Of a stretch of DNA of 64,000 nt, positions 44,277 through 52,887 are shown one piece after another. The stretch is from Marinobacter daepoensis DSM 16072 (GTDB lineage: Bacteria > Pseudomonadota > Gammaproteobacteria > Pseudomonadales > Oleiphilaceae). The notes beneath the pieces were generated by a model, which saw nothing but the letters and a program-made list of their open reading frames with translations, had not been told where the DNA came from and ran no database searches. The translations under genes were made by a program, and so were the position numbers. The stretch is taken from positions 310,001-374,000 of the forward strand of contig NZ_ATWI01000011.1 of assembly GCF_000421165.1 (NCBI RefSeq), read 5' to 3'. Position 1 is the first letter of the stretch. Every line of letters starts with the position of its first letter.

Positions 44277-46385
44277 TCATGCCCCGGCTGCGTCCGTGGC
44301 CAGAATCCGGGTCTGTTTCTGCCGTTGCTTATTTTGAACAATGGCGTCCACACACTGGTTCTGGTCGCGGAGAATGACCACACACTCCAGGCACTGGATA
44401 CACTCGTCGTAATCCACCCGGCCATCCTTGCGGATGGCATTGATGCCGCACTCATTCTTGCAATGCTGGCATGGCTGCCCGCATCGTTTGACCCTCTCTA
44501 GCCAGCTAAACAGGCGGAAACGCCCAAGAATGGCCAGCCCTGCTCCGAGAGGACACAGATAACGACAGTAAAACTTGTGAATGAACAGGCCAATGGCTAG
44601 CAGGCCGAGGGCATAGATAACGAAGGGCCAGTAACGTACAAAATACAGAGTAATGCTGGTTTTGAACGGCTCCACTTCGGCCAGTTGTTCAGCCAGGGTC
44701 AGGGAGTAGAAAGCGGTTGCCACCAACCCGGCCAGTATCGGGTACTTCAGCAGGATGAGCCGACGGTGCCAGCGCTCCGGAACCTTAACCTGGCGTAGTC
44801 CCAGCCGCTGGCCAAGCCAGGAGGTCATTTCCTGAAGTGCTCCGAACGGGCAGAGCCAGCCGCAAAACAGCCCTCGCCCCCAGATAAACAAGGTGACAAA
44901 GGTGTAGCACCAGAGGATGAAAATGACCGGGTCCAGCAGAAACACGTTTAGCGAAAAGTCATCCCAGAGGGCCAGGAACAGGGTGTAGATGTTCACCACA
45001 GACAGCTGTCCCTGGGCATAAAAGCCGATGAAAAACAGCGTGAACAGCAGAAACCCCCAACGGAATCGATGAACCAGTTTCGGGTGGCGGGTGAGCGTTT
45101 TCTGTCGGGCAAAGACAATCGTGAGTAGCGTCAGGCTTGCGACCAGAACGCCGATTTGCCACCACCGTTCCTTCCATAGCCCCACCCACATCGGCTCTCT
45201 GTTACTCTGGTGTCCGGGCTGTACCTCCACCGCCTCGAACAGGTCGTCTGAGAAGCGCACAGGGACGGTGAATCGGGCGTTGTCGGTCACAAGGTGGTTC
45301 CTGGGGAGAGAAATATCCAGGTGAAACGTGGATTCTGACCCGGGGTTGAGTCCGGCATTTCCGCCGACCCGAAACAGGTTCATGATCTCGAGGGGCGGGG
45401 CCCCGGAGGCGGCGATGGCTTGCCCGGGCTCAAGCCAGTTCAGATCCCGCATTTCAATGGCAAGCTGGCCCTGGTGGAGCCCGATCCGGCTGGGTGTGCT
45501 GCCGGGCACAAAGTCCGCGCTTACGTGGGGGAATGTCCCCCGGGACATCAGCATCATTACTTTTCCACGGCCATTCAGACGCTCCATGAAGGCCTGGTAG
45601 CGTTGGTCGCCAAGCAGATTCCGCCCGACCATGGGGGCGTTCATGTAGGCGAAATAGATCTCGGTGAACGGTTCGCCTGGCAGCGGCTCGAGATCTACGG
45701 GGTAGTCGGAAAGCGGGCGCCCGAGTTTGTCCTCAACGTCAGCAGCCGACAGCCGGGCTTTCAGAAGGTAGCCTCTGTCGAGTAGCTGTTGCCAGCTCAG
45801 AGGCTCATAGAAGTCCTGTCTGGCTTTGGTGGGAGCGGCCTGGGCGAAACCGGCAAGTTTGTTTCGGGCGACCTGAAGGGCAGACGACAGCACGGTGTCG
45901 TTGATGATCAGCACCGAGACGGTTGCCTTGCTGACGCCGTCAAAATACACCTGGTTGTCGGTAGCATTCCGGGCTGATCGACTGGAAGCCTGAACAATGA
46001 TCTGTTCGGTCAGGGATCGCCCTTCGTACTGGGCCACAAACTCCGTCAGAGGTTCTTCGCCCAGTCCATGCAGAAACACGGGCTCATGGTGATGCAGCAC
46101 CTTGACGCCGGTGAACCGGCCTTTGGTGTCCAGCCCGATCATCATAGTGATCGGTTTGCCGGCAAACCCCGGCAGTCGGGTGAAGTCGGTGGAGAGGTAG
46201 GCGTAGCCCAGCAGTTCCTGCAACTGGTACACCGGATACACCGGAAGATCGGGCAGTTTGTTTTCAATGACGGTCGCGGATGGAAACAGTGCCTGGATGA
46301 CTTCCCGGGTTTCATCGGGCAGTTCTGAGCTGTAACCAGACAGCGGCCATGCCAGCAAAACCATGAACAACAGGCGCCGAAGCAT
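44277..46385 (-). CDS. NosR/NirI-like membrane protein, FMN-binding and 4Fe-4S
   Basis: 702 aa. Signal segment RRLLFMVLLAWPLSGYSS; a periplasmic FMN_bind domain (about 60-190; TMMIGLDTKGRFTGVKVLHH); then five or six transmembrane helices from about 410; and a cytoplasmic part with CGWLCPFGALQEM, YCRYLCPLGA (polyferredoxin-like) and two ferredoxin motifs CQHCKNECGINAIRK and CIQCLECVVILRDQNQCV. The layout is that of NosR/NirI, an electron donor to periplasmic enzymes. No nos genes are here. Divergent from pqqA, it may pass electrons into or out of the PQQ system. AGGAGA precedes ATG. Confidence 0.85.
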   Translation of the reverse strand: MLRRLLFMVLLAWPLSGYSSELPDETREVIQALFPSATVIENKLPDLPVYPVYQLQELLGYAYLSTDFTRLPGFAGKPITMMIGLDTKGRFTGVKVLHHHEPVFLHGLGEEPLTEFVAQYEGRSLTEQIIVQASSRSARNATDNQVYFDGVSKATVSVLIINDTVLSSALQVARNKLAGFAQAAPTKARQDFYEPLSWQQLLDRGYLLKARLSAADVEDKLGRPLSDYPVDLEPLPGEPFTEIYFAYMNAPMVGRNLLGDQRYQAFMERLNGRGKVMMLMSRGTFPHVSADFVPGSTPSRIGLHQGQLAIEMRDLNWLEPGQAIAASGAPPLEIMNLFRVGGNAGLNPGSESTFHLDISLPRNHLVTDNARFTVPVRFSDDLFEAVEVQPGHQSNREPMWVGLWKERWWQIGVLVASLTLLTIVFARQKTLTRHPKLVHRFRWGFLLFTLFFIGFYAQGQLSVVNIYTLFLALWDDFSLNVFLLDPVIFILWCYTFVTLFIWGRGLFCGWLCPFGALQEMTSWLGQRLGLRQVKVPERWHRRLILLKYPILAGLVATAFYSLTLAEQLAEVEPFKTSITLYFVRYWPFVIYALGLLAIGLFIHKFYCRYLCPLGAGLAILGRFRLFSWLERVKRCGQPCQHCKNECGINAIRKDGRVDYDECIQCLECVVILRDQNQCVDAIVQNKQRQKQTRILATDAAGA

Positions 46386-46498
46386 GAGACGTCTCCTGAC
46401 TTTATTATTGTATCTTTCTCATGTTAGAGAGCAGCGGCCTTCGCTCAATTCAACCTCCGGGCCAAAGGCCTGCTACTTTCAGGCGGCCAAAAACGGTT

Positions 46499-46512
46499 CC
46501 AAAGTACCATAT
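46499..46512. promoter_or_regulatory. CCAAAGTACCATAT box upstream of pqqA
   Basis: Resembles CYAAAGTNNYATTC (11 of the 12 fixed positions, TATT replaced by CATAT). It lies 102 bases before the pqqA start, matching the exaB and exaC spacings. Confidence 0.35.
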
Positions 46513-46613
46513 GGGGGCGCTGCCGCTGTGATTAGCATAAAAGTCATCGTGGGCCGTTGCCTGCGGTGCCCATAAATGCCAAGCACTAACAATCATGACA
46601 AGAGGTGAGCATC

Positions 46614-46685
46614 ATGTGGACCAAACCAGCTTATGAAGACCTGCGCATCGGTTTTGAAGTCACTATGTACTTCGCAAATCGCTGA
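46614..46685 (+). CDS. pqqA: PqqA, PQQ precursor peptide
   Basis: 23 aa peptide MWTKPAYEDLRIGFEVTMYF-ANR. The conserved E-V-T-M-Y pattern supplies Glu16 and Tyr20, the two residues joined to make PQQ. AGAGGTG lies 7 bases before the start. It is not preceded by any other gene on its strand. A terminator-like hairpin separates it from pqqB, so PqqA can be produced in excess over the enzymes. Too short for ordinary gene finding but unmistakable. Confidence 0.95.
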   Translation: MWTKPAYEDLRIGFEVTMYFANR

Positions 46686-46693
46686 ACACTGAA

Positions 46694-46720
46694 CAGCCAG
46701 CCTCCGGGCTGGCTGTTTGT
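46694..46720 (+). terminator. Attenuator hairpin between pqqA and pqqB
   Basis: CAGCCAGCC TCCG GGCTGGCTG, perfect 9-bp stem, followed by TTTGTTTTCTG. It lies 8 bases past the pqqA stop and 15 before the pqqB ribosome-binding site. Confidence 0.85.
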
Positions 46721-46740
46721 TTTCTGTTCCGGAGGTCCCC

Positions 46741-47658
46741 ATGCAGATTCGTATTCTGGGGTCGGGTGCAGGCGGTGGTTTTCCGCAGTGGAACTGCAAT
46801 TGCCGCAACTGTTCCGGCTTTCGTATGGGCACGCTGAATGCCCGTGCCCGCACCCAGTCGTCCATCGCGGTCAGTGATGATGGCGAGCGCTGGGTGTTGT
46901 TCAACGCTTCGCCTGACATCCGCTCCCAACTGATGGATTTTCCAGCCCTACAGCCCGCCCGGGCGCTCCGGGATACCGGCATCTCAGCCATTGTCCTGAT
47001 GGACAGTCAGGTGGATCACACTACGGGGCTGTTGTCCCTTCGGGAGGGGTTACCACTGGATGTCTGGTGTACGCCTCAGGTGCATGGGGATCTGAGTACC
47101 GGTTTCCCGCTGTTTGATATGCTCCGGCACTGGAACGGAGGGCTGAACTGGTGTGCCATTGAGCCTGACGAAGCGCACGCGTTCCGGATACCAAGTGCCC
47201 CCTCGCTGGAATTCACGGCGATTCCGCTTCTGAGTAATGCGCCGCCATATTCACCGCGCCGTGATCAGCCGCATCCTGGCGATAACATCGGGATCTTTAT
47301 TCGGGATGCTGCCAGCAACCAGACTCTGCTTTACGCGCCGGGGTTGGGGCAACCGGATGAGCGTATCAAGGCCTGGATGGCCAAAGCCGATGTGCTGTTG
47401 GTGGATGGCACCGTCTGGCACGACGATGAAATGATTCGTCAGGAAGTCGGAACCAAAACCGGGCAGCAGATGGGGCATCTGGCCCAGGCCGGCCAGGGAG
47501 GCATGATCGAGCTGCTGGATACGCTGCCAGCGGCCCGCAAGATTCTCATTCATATCAACAACACGAACCCGATCCTCGACGAAGATTCGCCGGAGCGCGC
47601 CGAGCTGGCTGAGCACGGTATAGAAGTGTCGTGGGATGGCATGCACATTCATCTGTGA
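46741..47658 (+). CDS. pqqB: PqqB, PQQ biosynthesis protein
   Basis: 305 aa metallo-beta-lactamase-fold protein. [20 protein letters not shown] is the family start. The usual zinc-ligand motif is replaced by [10 protein letters not shown], as in other PqqB, and [13 protein letters not shown] and [11 protein letters not shown] follow. PqqB is thought to hydroxylate or help export the precursor. GGAGG lies 5 bases before ATG. It begins the pqqBCDE unit; pqqC starts 8 bases after its stop. Confidence 0.97.
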   Translation: MQIRILGSGAGGGFPQWNCNCRNCSGFRMGTLNARARTQSSIAVSDDGERWVLFNASPDIRSQLMDFPALQPARALRDTGISAIVLMDSQVDHTTGLLSLREGLPLDVWCTPQVHGDLSTGFPLFDMLRHWNGGLNWCAIEPDEAHAFRIPSAPSLEFTAIPLLSNAPPYSPRRDQPHPGDNIGIFIRDAASNQTLLYAPGLGQPDERIKAWMAKADVLLVDGTVWHDDEMIRQEVGTKTGQQMGHLAQAGQGGMIELLDTLPAARKILIHINNTNPILDEDSPERAELAEHGIEVSWDGMHIHL

Positions 47659-47666
47659 GAACGGTC

Positions 47667-48422
47667 ATGAACGCCAAAGCCAATCTGCCCCTGAACCGGG
47701 ACGACTTCGAAAAGGCGCTGCGTGCGAAAGGCGCCTATTACCATATCCATCACCCGTTCCATCGTGCCATGTACAGCGGCGCTTGCTCACCGCAGCAAAT
47801 TCGTGGCTGGGTGGCCAATCGCTATTACTATCAGATCAATATCCCGCAGAAAGACGCCGCGATCATGGCCAACTGCCCGGATGCGACGGTTCGTCGGTTA
47901 TGGCTTCAGCGTATTCTGGATCATGACGGCCATGACGATGACGCCGGTGGAATCGAAGCCTGGCTGTTGCTGGCCGAGGCGGTCGGGCTTAGCCGGGAGG
48001 AAGTGATTGACCAGCGTCACGTGCTGCCCGGTGTGCGCTTTGCGGTTGATGCCTATCTCAATTTTGCCCGCCGGGTGTCCTGGCAGGAGGCTGCCTGCTC
48101 GTCTCTGACGGAACTGTTTGCCCCGGAGATTCACCAGTCCCGGCTGGACAGCTGGCCGGACCACTACCCCTGGATTGAAGCTGAAGGGTATCGCTATTTC
48201 CGCAAGCGCTTGTCTGAGGCCCGCCGGGATGTTGAGCATGGTCTGGACATTACCCTTGATCACTTTACCTCAACAGCCCAGCAACAGAGGGCTTTTGAGA
48301 TACTACAGTTCAAACTGGACATCCTGTGGAGCATGCTGGATGCCATGACCATGGCTTATGTGCACAACACCCCGCCGTACCACACGGTTACAGACCAGCA
48401 GGTATGGCACCGTGGGGTGTGA
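47667..48422 (+). CDS. pqqC: PqqC, pyrroloquinoline-quinone synthase
   Basis: 251 aa cofactor-free oxidase that carries out the final eight-electron oxidation of the PQQ precursor. [40 protein letters not shown] and [20 protein letters not shown] hold the active-site His and Arg/Tyr residues; the C-terminus reads [20 protein letters not shown]. Length matches the family. ATG 47667 follows a GAGAACGG leader. Confidence 0.97.
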   Translation: MNAKANLPLNRDDFEKALRAKGAYYHIHHPFHRAMYSGACSPQQIRGWVANRYYYQINIPQKDAAIMANCPDATVRRLWLQRILDHDGHDDDAGGIEAWLLLAEAVGLSREEVIDQRHVLPGVRFAVDAYLNFARRVSWQEAACSSLTELFAPEIHQSRLDSWPDHYPWIEAEGYRYFRKRLSEARRDVEHGLDITLDHFTSTAQQQRAFEILQFKLDILWSMLDAMTMAYVHNTPPYHTVTDQQVWHRGV

Positions 48423-48432
48423 GGAGACCGAG

Positions 48433-48696
48433 ATGTCGAACATTCCACGATTGCGTCGAGGCTTCCGTTTTCAGTGGGAGCCCGCCCAGCAGAGCCACGT
48501 TCTGCTCTATCCGGAAGGGATGGTCCGGCTGAATGGCAGCGCAGGGGCCATTCTGGCGGAAGTCAACGGGGCCCGGAGCCGGGCAGAGATCATTGAGTCC
48601 CTGGAGCGGCAGTTCCCGGAGGCCGGTTCCCTGGCCGGCGATGTCGACGAATTCCTGACTGAGGCCACCCGTCAACACTGGATTGAATGGCCATGA
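48433..48696 (+). CDS. pqqD: PqqD, PqqA chaperone
   Basis: 87 aa RRE-type peptide chaperone that presents PqqA to the radical-SAM enzyme PqqE. The fold is seen in [40 protein letters not shown] and the helix [13 protein letters not shown], ending in [16 protein letters not shown] precedes ATG. Its stop overlaps the pqqE start as ATGA. Confidence 0.96.
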   Translation: MSNIPRLRRGFRFQWEPAQQSHVLLYPEGMVRLNGSAGAILAEVNGARSRAEIIESLERQFPEAGSLAGDVDEFLTEATRQHWIEWP

Positions 48697-49826
48697 ACGG
48701 CGCACAGGATGGGGTTGGCCCACCCCTGTGGCTGTTGGCCGAACTCACGTATCGCTGCCCGCTTCAGTGCCCTTACTGCTCCAACCCGCTGGATTACGCG
48801 GATCAGGACCGGGAACTGTCAACTGAGCAATGGCTCGATGTCCTCCGTCAGGGACGTGCCATGGGGGCCGCCCAGCTTGGCTTCTCCGGCGGTGAACCGT
48901 TGGTGCGCACAGACCTGCCAGAGCTGATCGCCGGTGCCCGGGAGCTGGGTTACTACACCAACCTGATTACGTCCGGGCTGGGGTTGACCGAAGCCAAGGT
49001 TCAGGCGTTCGCGGACGCTGGACTGGATCACATCCAGGTCAGCTTTCAGGCTTCAGACCCCGAGCTGAACAACGCGGTAGCCGGTTCCCGGAAGGCGTTT
49101 GATCAGAAACTCGCTATGGCCCGGGCCGTGAAAGACGCGGGTTATCCGATGGTGCTCAATTTCGTAATCCACCGCCACAACATTCATCAGATGGCGGACA
49201 TTCTGGCTCTGTGTGAAAACCTCGGAGCGGATTATGTCGAGCTGGCTACCTGCCAGTATTACGGTTGGGCGTTTGCCAACCGGGAAGGGCTGATGCCCTC
49301 AAAGGCGCAGCTTGTTGAGGCCGAAGCCACGGTAAACCGGTACCGGTCTGATTTGCTCAGCCGTGAGCACCCGATGAAAGTTATTTTTGTGACGCCGGAT
49401 TATTACGAAGAGCGCCCGAAGGCGTGCATGAACGGATGGGGGAGTCTGTTTCTCACCGTTGCGCCGGATGGCACCGCGCTGCCATGCCACAGTGCCCGAC
49501 TGTTACCGATTGACTTCCCGAATGTGACGGAGCAGTCGCTGGAAGACATCTGGTACCGAAGCCCAGGGTTCAACCACTACCGGGGCGATCAGTGGATGCC
49601 TGAACCCTGTCGGTCCTGCGACGAGAAGGGCAAAGACTTTGGCGGCTGCCGCTGTCAGGCCTATCTGCTGACCGGCAACGCGGACAATGCTGACCCGGTT
49701 TGTGGGAAGTCGCCTCACCATGACCGGATTCTGGCAGCCCGGACGGCGGCCGACCACGCGACCACGGGCCTTGAGGAACTGATCTTTCGCAACGCCCGGA
49801 ACTCTCGTGTTATCTGCCGTAGCTGA
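48693..49826 (+). CDS. pqqE: PqqE, radical-SAM PqqA-modifying enzyme
   Basis: 377 aa radical SAM/SPASM enzyme linking Glu and Tyr of PqqA. The Fe-S motif CPLQCPYC (CX3CX2C) is near 23-30, [15 protein letters not shown] binds SAM, and the SPASM region has [29 protein letters not shown] and DPVCGKS for auxiliary clusters. Start 48693 is set by the ATGA overlap with pqqD. The last 20 bases overlap pqqH. Confidence 0.97.
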   Translation: MNGAQDGVGPPLWLLAELTYRCPLQCPYCSNPLDYADQDRELSTEQWLDVLRQGRAMGAAQLGFSGGEPLVRTDLPELIAGARELGYYTNLITSGLGLTEAKVQAFADAGLDHIQVSFQASDPELNNAVAGSRKAFDQKLAMARAVKDAGYPMVLNFVIHRHNIHQMADILALCENLGADYVELATCQYYGWAFANREGLMPSKAQLVEAEATVNRYRSDLLSREHPMKVIFVTPDYYEERPKACMNGWGSLFLTVAPDGTALPCHSARLLPIDFPNVTEQSLEDIWYRSPGFNHYRGDQWMPEPCRSCDEKGKDFGGCRCQAYLLTGNADNADPVCGKSPHHDRILAARTAADHATTGLEELIFRNARNSRVICRS

Positions 49827-51630
49827 GCCGCTCTCGGCCAGGGACGCCTGCCTTCAGGCCCGGCAATTTTCAGAACTCCAGGCCTGTGGTCGCGCGGTCT
49901 TCTGGCTGGCCTCCGAGCCAGAAACGGGGAACGTGGGTCTGTGGCAGTCGGATGCGGCGGGTACGCGGCAGCTGAATACCGGCGCCAGTGTGCGCAGTCG
50001 ACTGAATGGGTACGGTGGCGGGTCTTATGCGGTCATGCCGGGGCTTATCTGCTGGGTTGCTGATGATCAGAGCCTGTGGATGATGGACCTGACTCAGGGG
50101 CGGAGAACGTGCCTGGTGGACGTTCCCGGGGTGGCCTGGGGAGGGGTCGTTGCAGACCCCCGCCGCCGGCGCTGGCTGGCGGTTCGTGAAACTCAGGGGC
50201 ACCAGGCCCTGGTGGCCGTTGGCTGCCAGGGTGACGTTGCGGTCCTTGATGACCGCTTTGATTTCTATGGGGCTCCGGTCATCAGCCGGAACGATCAGGT
50301 GGCCTGGGTCACCTGGCAATTGCCTCACATGCCGTGGGACCAGTCTCAGCTGTGTTGTGCCCGGTTCAACAATGCGGGGGAACTGATCGGGCGAATGACC
50401 GGGGCCCCGCCAGGGGGCGGCTCGGTGCAGCAGCCACAGTTTGTCTGCGAGCAGCTTTGGGCGCTGTCGGATCACCGGGGCTGGTGGCAGCCCGTCCGGG
50501 TTGTGCCGGATCAAGGGGTTTTACGCTGGCAGCCGGAGCAGGCTGAGAGTGCCGATCATGCCAATGCACCCTGGCAACTGGCGGAGCGGCATGCTTGTCC
50601 GTTGCCGGATGGCGGCTGGGCCCGCGTACGTTATGTCCAGGGCTGGGGGCAGTTGTGGCTCGAACGTCTCGGGCGGCACCTGAGGGTCGCCGGGACCTGC
50701 AGTGATTTTCGTCACCTGGTGGTACGGGACAACGAACTGGTTTGTATTGCCCGCGGGCCGGATCAGGGGGACAGCGTCCTCCGGATTGATCTGGCGACCG
50801 GGCGGGCGGGCGCGCTGGCGGCCGCGCCATCACCGCTGTCGGGCGCCCCCTGCGTCTGGCCGGAATCGTTGGTACTGCCGCCAGACGACCACCACCCGCA
50901 TGGGCTGCAAGCGTTCCTGTACCACCCGGAACAATCCCGTAAGGCCCCGCCGCTTATCCTCGTGGCGCACGGGGGGCCCACCTCTGCAGCCTACGCCACT
51001 TTCAATGCCCAGACCCAGTTCTGGTGTCAGCGGGGCTTTGCGGTTGCAGAGGTGAACTACACCGGCAGTACCGGTTTTGGCCGGGCTTTCCGTCAGGCGC
51101 TGGCTGGCCAGTGGGGGCGGGCCGATGTGGCTGACATGATGCGTATGAAAGAGGCGTTTGCGGCAAAGGGGCTGATTGATCCGCATCGTGTGTTTATTCA
51201 GGGGCGGAGCTCCGGCGGGTATACCGCGTTGATGGCGGCAACCCGGACGGATCACCGGATACGGGGGTTGGCCAGCTTGTTTGGGGTGACTGACCCGCTG
51301 CGACTGAAGGCTGCGACTCATCGTTTCGAATCGGGGTATCTGGACTGGCTGTTGGGGCCGCCAGGCCCGGAAGGGCGTTATTGGCACTCACGGACACCCG
51401 CGCGCCTTGCGAGCAGTATTTCGTGCCCCGGGTTGTTCTTTCAGGGAGGGCAGGATCCGGTGGTAGTCCCGCAGCAGACCCGAACCATGGTCGATGCCAT
51501 GAAGCGAGCGGGTCAGTCTGCGGAACTGGTGTGGTTTGATGAGGAAGGGCACGGTTTCCGCTCGCTGGAGCATCAGACGCTGGTTCTTGAGTCACTCTGG
51601 CGTTTTTATCATCGCCTGGCCTCAGGGTGA
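49807..51630 (+). CDS. pqqH: PqqH, S9-family prolyl oligopeptidase-like peptidase
   Basis: 607 aa serine peptidase with a seven-bladed propeller-like N-terminal half ([20 protein letters not shown]) and a C-terminal alpha/beta hydrolase. The catalytic Ser468 lies in [17 protein letters not shown], with Asp in [14 protein letters not shown] and His in [10 protein letters not shown]1990 in the P. aeruginosa pqq operon is the equivalent; it may trim or process the modified PqqA. Start is GTG at 49807, inside the end of pqqE. It has no signal peptide, so it acts in the cytoplasm. Confidence 0.9.
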   Translation: MLSAVAEPLSARDACLQARQFSELQACGRAVFWLASEPETGNVGLWQSDAAGTRQLNTGASVRSRLNGYGGGSYAVMPGLICWVADDQSLWMMDLTQGRRTCLVDVPGVAWGGVVADPRRRRWLAVRETQGHQALVAVGCQGDVAVLDDRFDFYGAPVISRNDQVAWVTWQLPHMPWDQSQLCCARFNNAGELIGRMTGAPPGGGSVQQPQFVCEQLWALSDHRGWWQPVRVVPDQGVLRWQPEQAESADHANAPWQLAERHACPLPDGGWARVRYVQGWGQLWLERLGRHLRVAGTCSDFRHLVVRDNELVCIARGPDQGDSVLRIDLATGRAGALAAAPSPLSGAPCVWPESLVLPPDDHHPHGLQAFLYHPEQSRKAPPLILVAHGGPTSAAYATFNAQTQFWCQRGFAVAEVNYTGSTGFGRAFRQALAGQWGRADVADMMRMKEAFAAKGLIDPHRVFIQGRSSGGYTALMAATRTDHRIRGLASLFGVTDPLRLKAATHRFESGYLDWLLGPPGPEGRYWHSRTPARLASSISCPGLFFQGGQDPVVVPQQTRTMVDAMKRAGQSAELVWFDEEGHGFRSLEHQTLVLESLWRFYHRLASG

Positions 51631-51723
51631 CGGAGGTTAGCCAAAAGGTCGATGAAGCGTTCGGCAAGTTGGGGTAGTATGTCAGTTACTCCTATAACAA
51701 CAATCTGATGTGCCAGGCCCCTC

Positions 51724-52887
51724 ATGAGTTACGACATTTCTTCATTGCGAAAGTTTGTCTCCCCGGAAATCGTGTTCGGGGCCGGTTCTCGCCGTTCGGT
51801 GGCCAACTTTGCCAGTAATTTGGGTGCCCGGCATGTGTTTCTGGTTTCAGACCCTGGCGTTGAAGCCGCGGGCTGGGTTGGCGAAATTGAAGGGTTGCTG
51901 AGAGGCGCGGGCCTCGAGTGCACGACCTTTACTGCCATTTCCCCGAACCCGAAGGTGGATGAGGTTATGGCGGGGGCTGATCAGTATCAGGCCAACGAGT
52001 GTGACGTGATTGTTGCCATTGGCGGAGGCAGCCCCATGGACTGCGCCAAAGGGATCGGGATTGTGGCCACTCACGGGCGTAGCATTCTGGAATTCGAGGG
52101 GGTGGATACCATTGTCAATCCGCCACCGCCCATGATCCTGATCCCCACCACCGCCGGAACATCGGCGGATGTTTCCCAGTTTGCCATCATTTCCGACCCG
52201 AATCGGCGGTTCAAGTTTTCGATCATCAGCAAAGCCGTGGTGCCGGATGTCTCGCTGATTGACCCGGAAGTTACAGAAACGATGGGGTCATACCTGACGG
52301 CTTGCACGGGCGTGGATGCTCTGGTGCATGCCATTGAGGCTTTTGTTTCTACCGGGTGCGGACCGTTAACGGATACCCATGCTCTGGAAGCGATTCGCCT
52401 GATCAACCGAAACCTTGAGCCTCTGGTCGCGAACCCATCAGACCCCCGGCTGCGTGAGCAGATCATGCTGGCTTCCATGCAGGCTGGTCTGGCGTTCTCC
52501 AACGCCATTCTCGGAGCCGTCCATGCCATGTCTCACAGTCTGGGTGGTTTTCTGGATCTGCCCCACGGACTTTGCAATGCTCTGTTGCTGGAGCACGTCG
52601 TTGCCTACAACTTCCCGTTCGCGGAGGACCGGTTCCGGCGCGTGGCCGAGGCCATGGACATCGACACCCGGGGGATGACCAATCTTCAGGTCAAGAAACA
52701 CCTTATGGCGCGGATCATTACCCTCAAGAAAACGGTCGGGCTGGAAGCACGGCTCAAGGAGCTGGGGGTTACGACGTCCGACATTCCTCACCTTTCCGGT
52801 TATGCATTGAAGGACCCCTGCATACTGACCAACCCAAGGAAGTCGTCGCTTCGGGATGTTCAGGTGGTGTATGAAGAAGCCTTCTGA
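51724..52887 (+). CDS. ercA: Iron-containing alcohol dehydrogenase ErcA
   Basis: 387 aa group III (Fe-dependent) dehydrogenase. It begins MSYDISSLRKFVSPEIVFGA; NAD site VIVAIGGGSPMDCAKGI and PTTAGTSADV; metal ligands in LTACTGVDALVHAIEAFVS and GAVHAMSHSLGGFLDLPHG (His residues). ErcA is part of the P. aeruginosa ethanol-oxidation control circuit, next to ercS, as here. AACAACAA lies 20 bases upstream. The kinase gene starts within its last 17 bases. Confidence 0.95.
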   Translation: MSYDISSLRKFVSPEIVFGAGSRRSVANFASNLGARHVFLVSDPGVEAAGWVGEIEGLLRGAGLECTTFTAISPNPKVDEVMAGADQYQANECDVIVAIGGGSPMDCAKGIGIVATHGRSILEFEGVDTIVNPPPPMILIPTTAGTSADVSQFAIISDPNRRFKFSIISKAVVPDVSLIDPEVTETMGSYLTACTGVDALVHAIEAFVSTGCGPLTDTHALEAIRLINRNLEPLVANPSDPRLREQIMLASMQAGLAFSNAILGAVHAMSHSLGGFLDLPHGLCNALLLEHVVAYNFPFAEDRFRRVAEAMDIDTRGMTNLQVKKHLMARIITLKKTVGLEARLKELGVTTSDIPHLSGYALKDPCILTNPRKSSLRDVQVVYEEAF

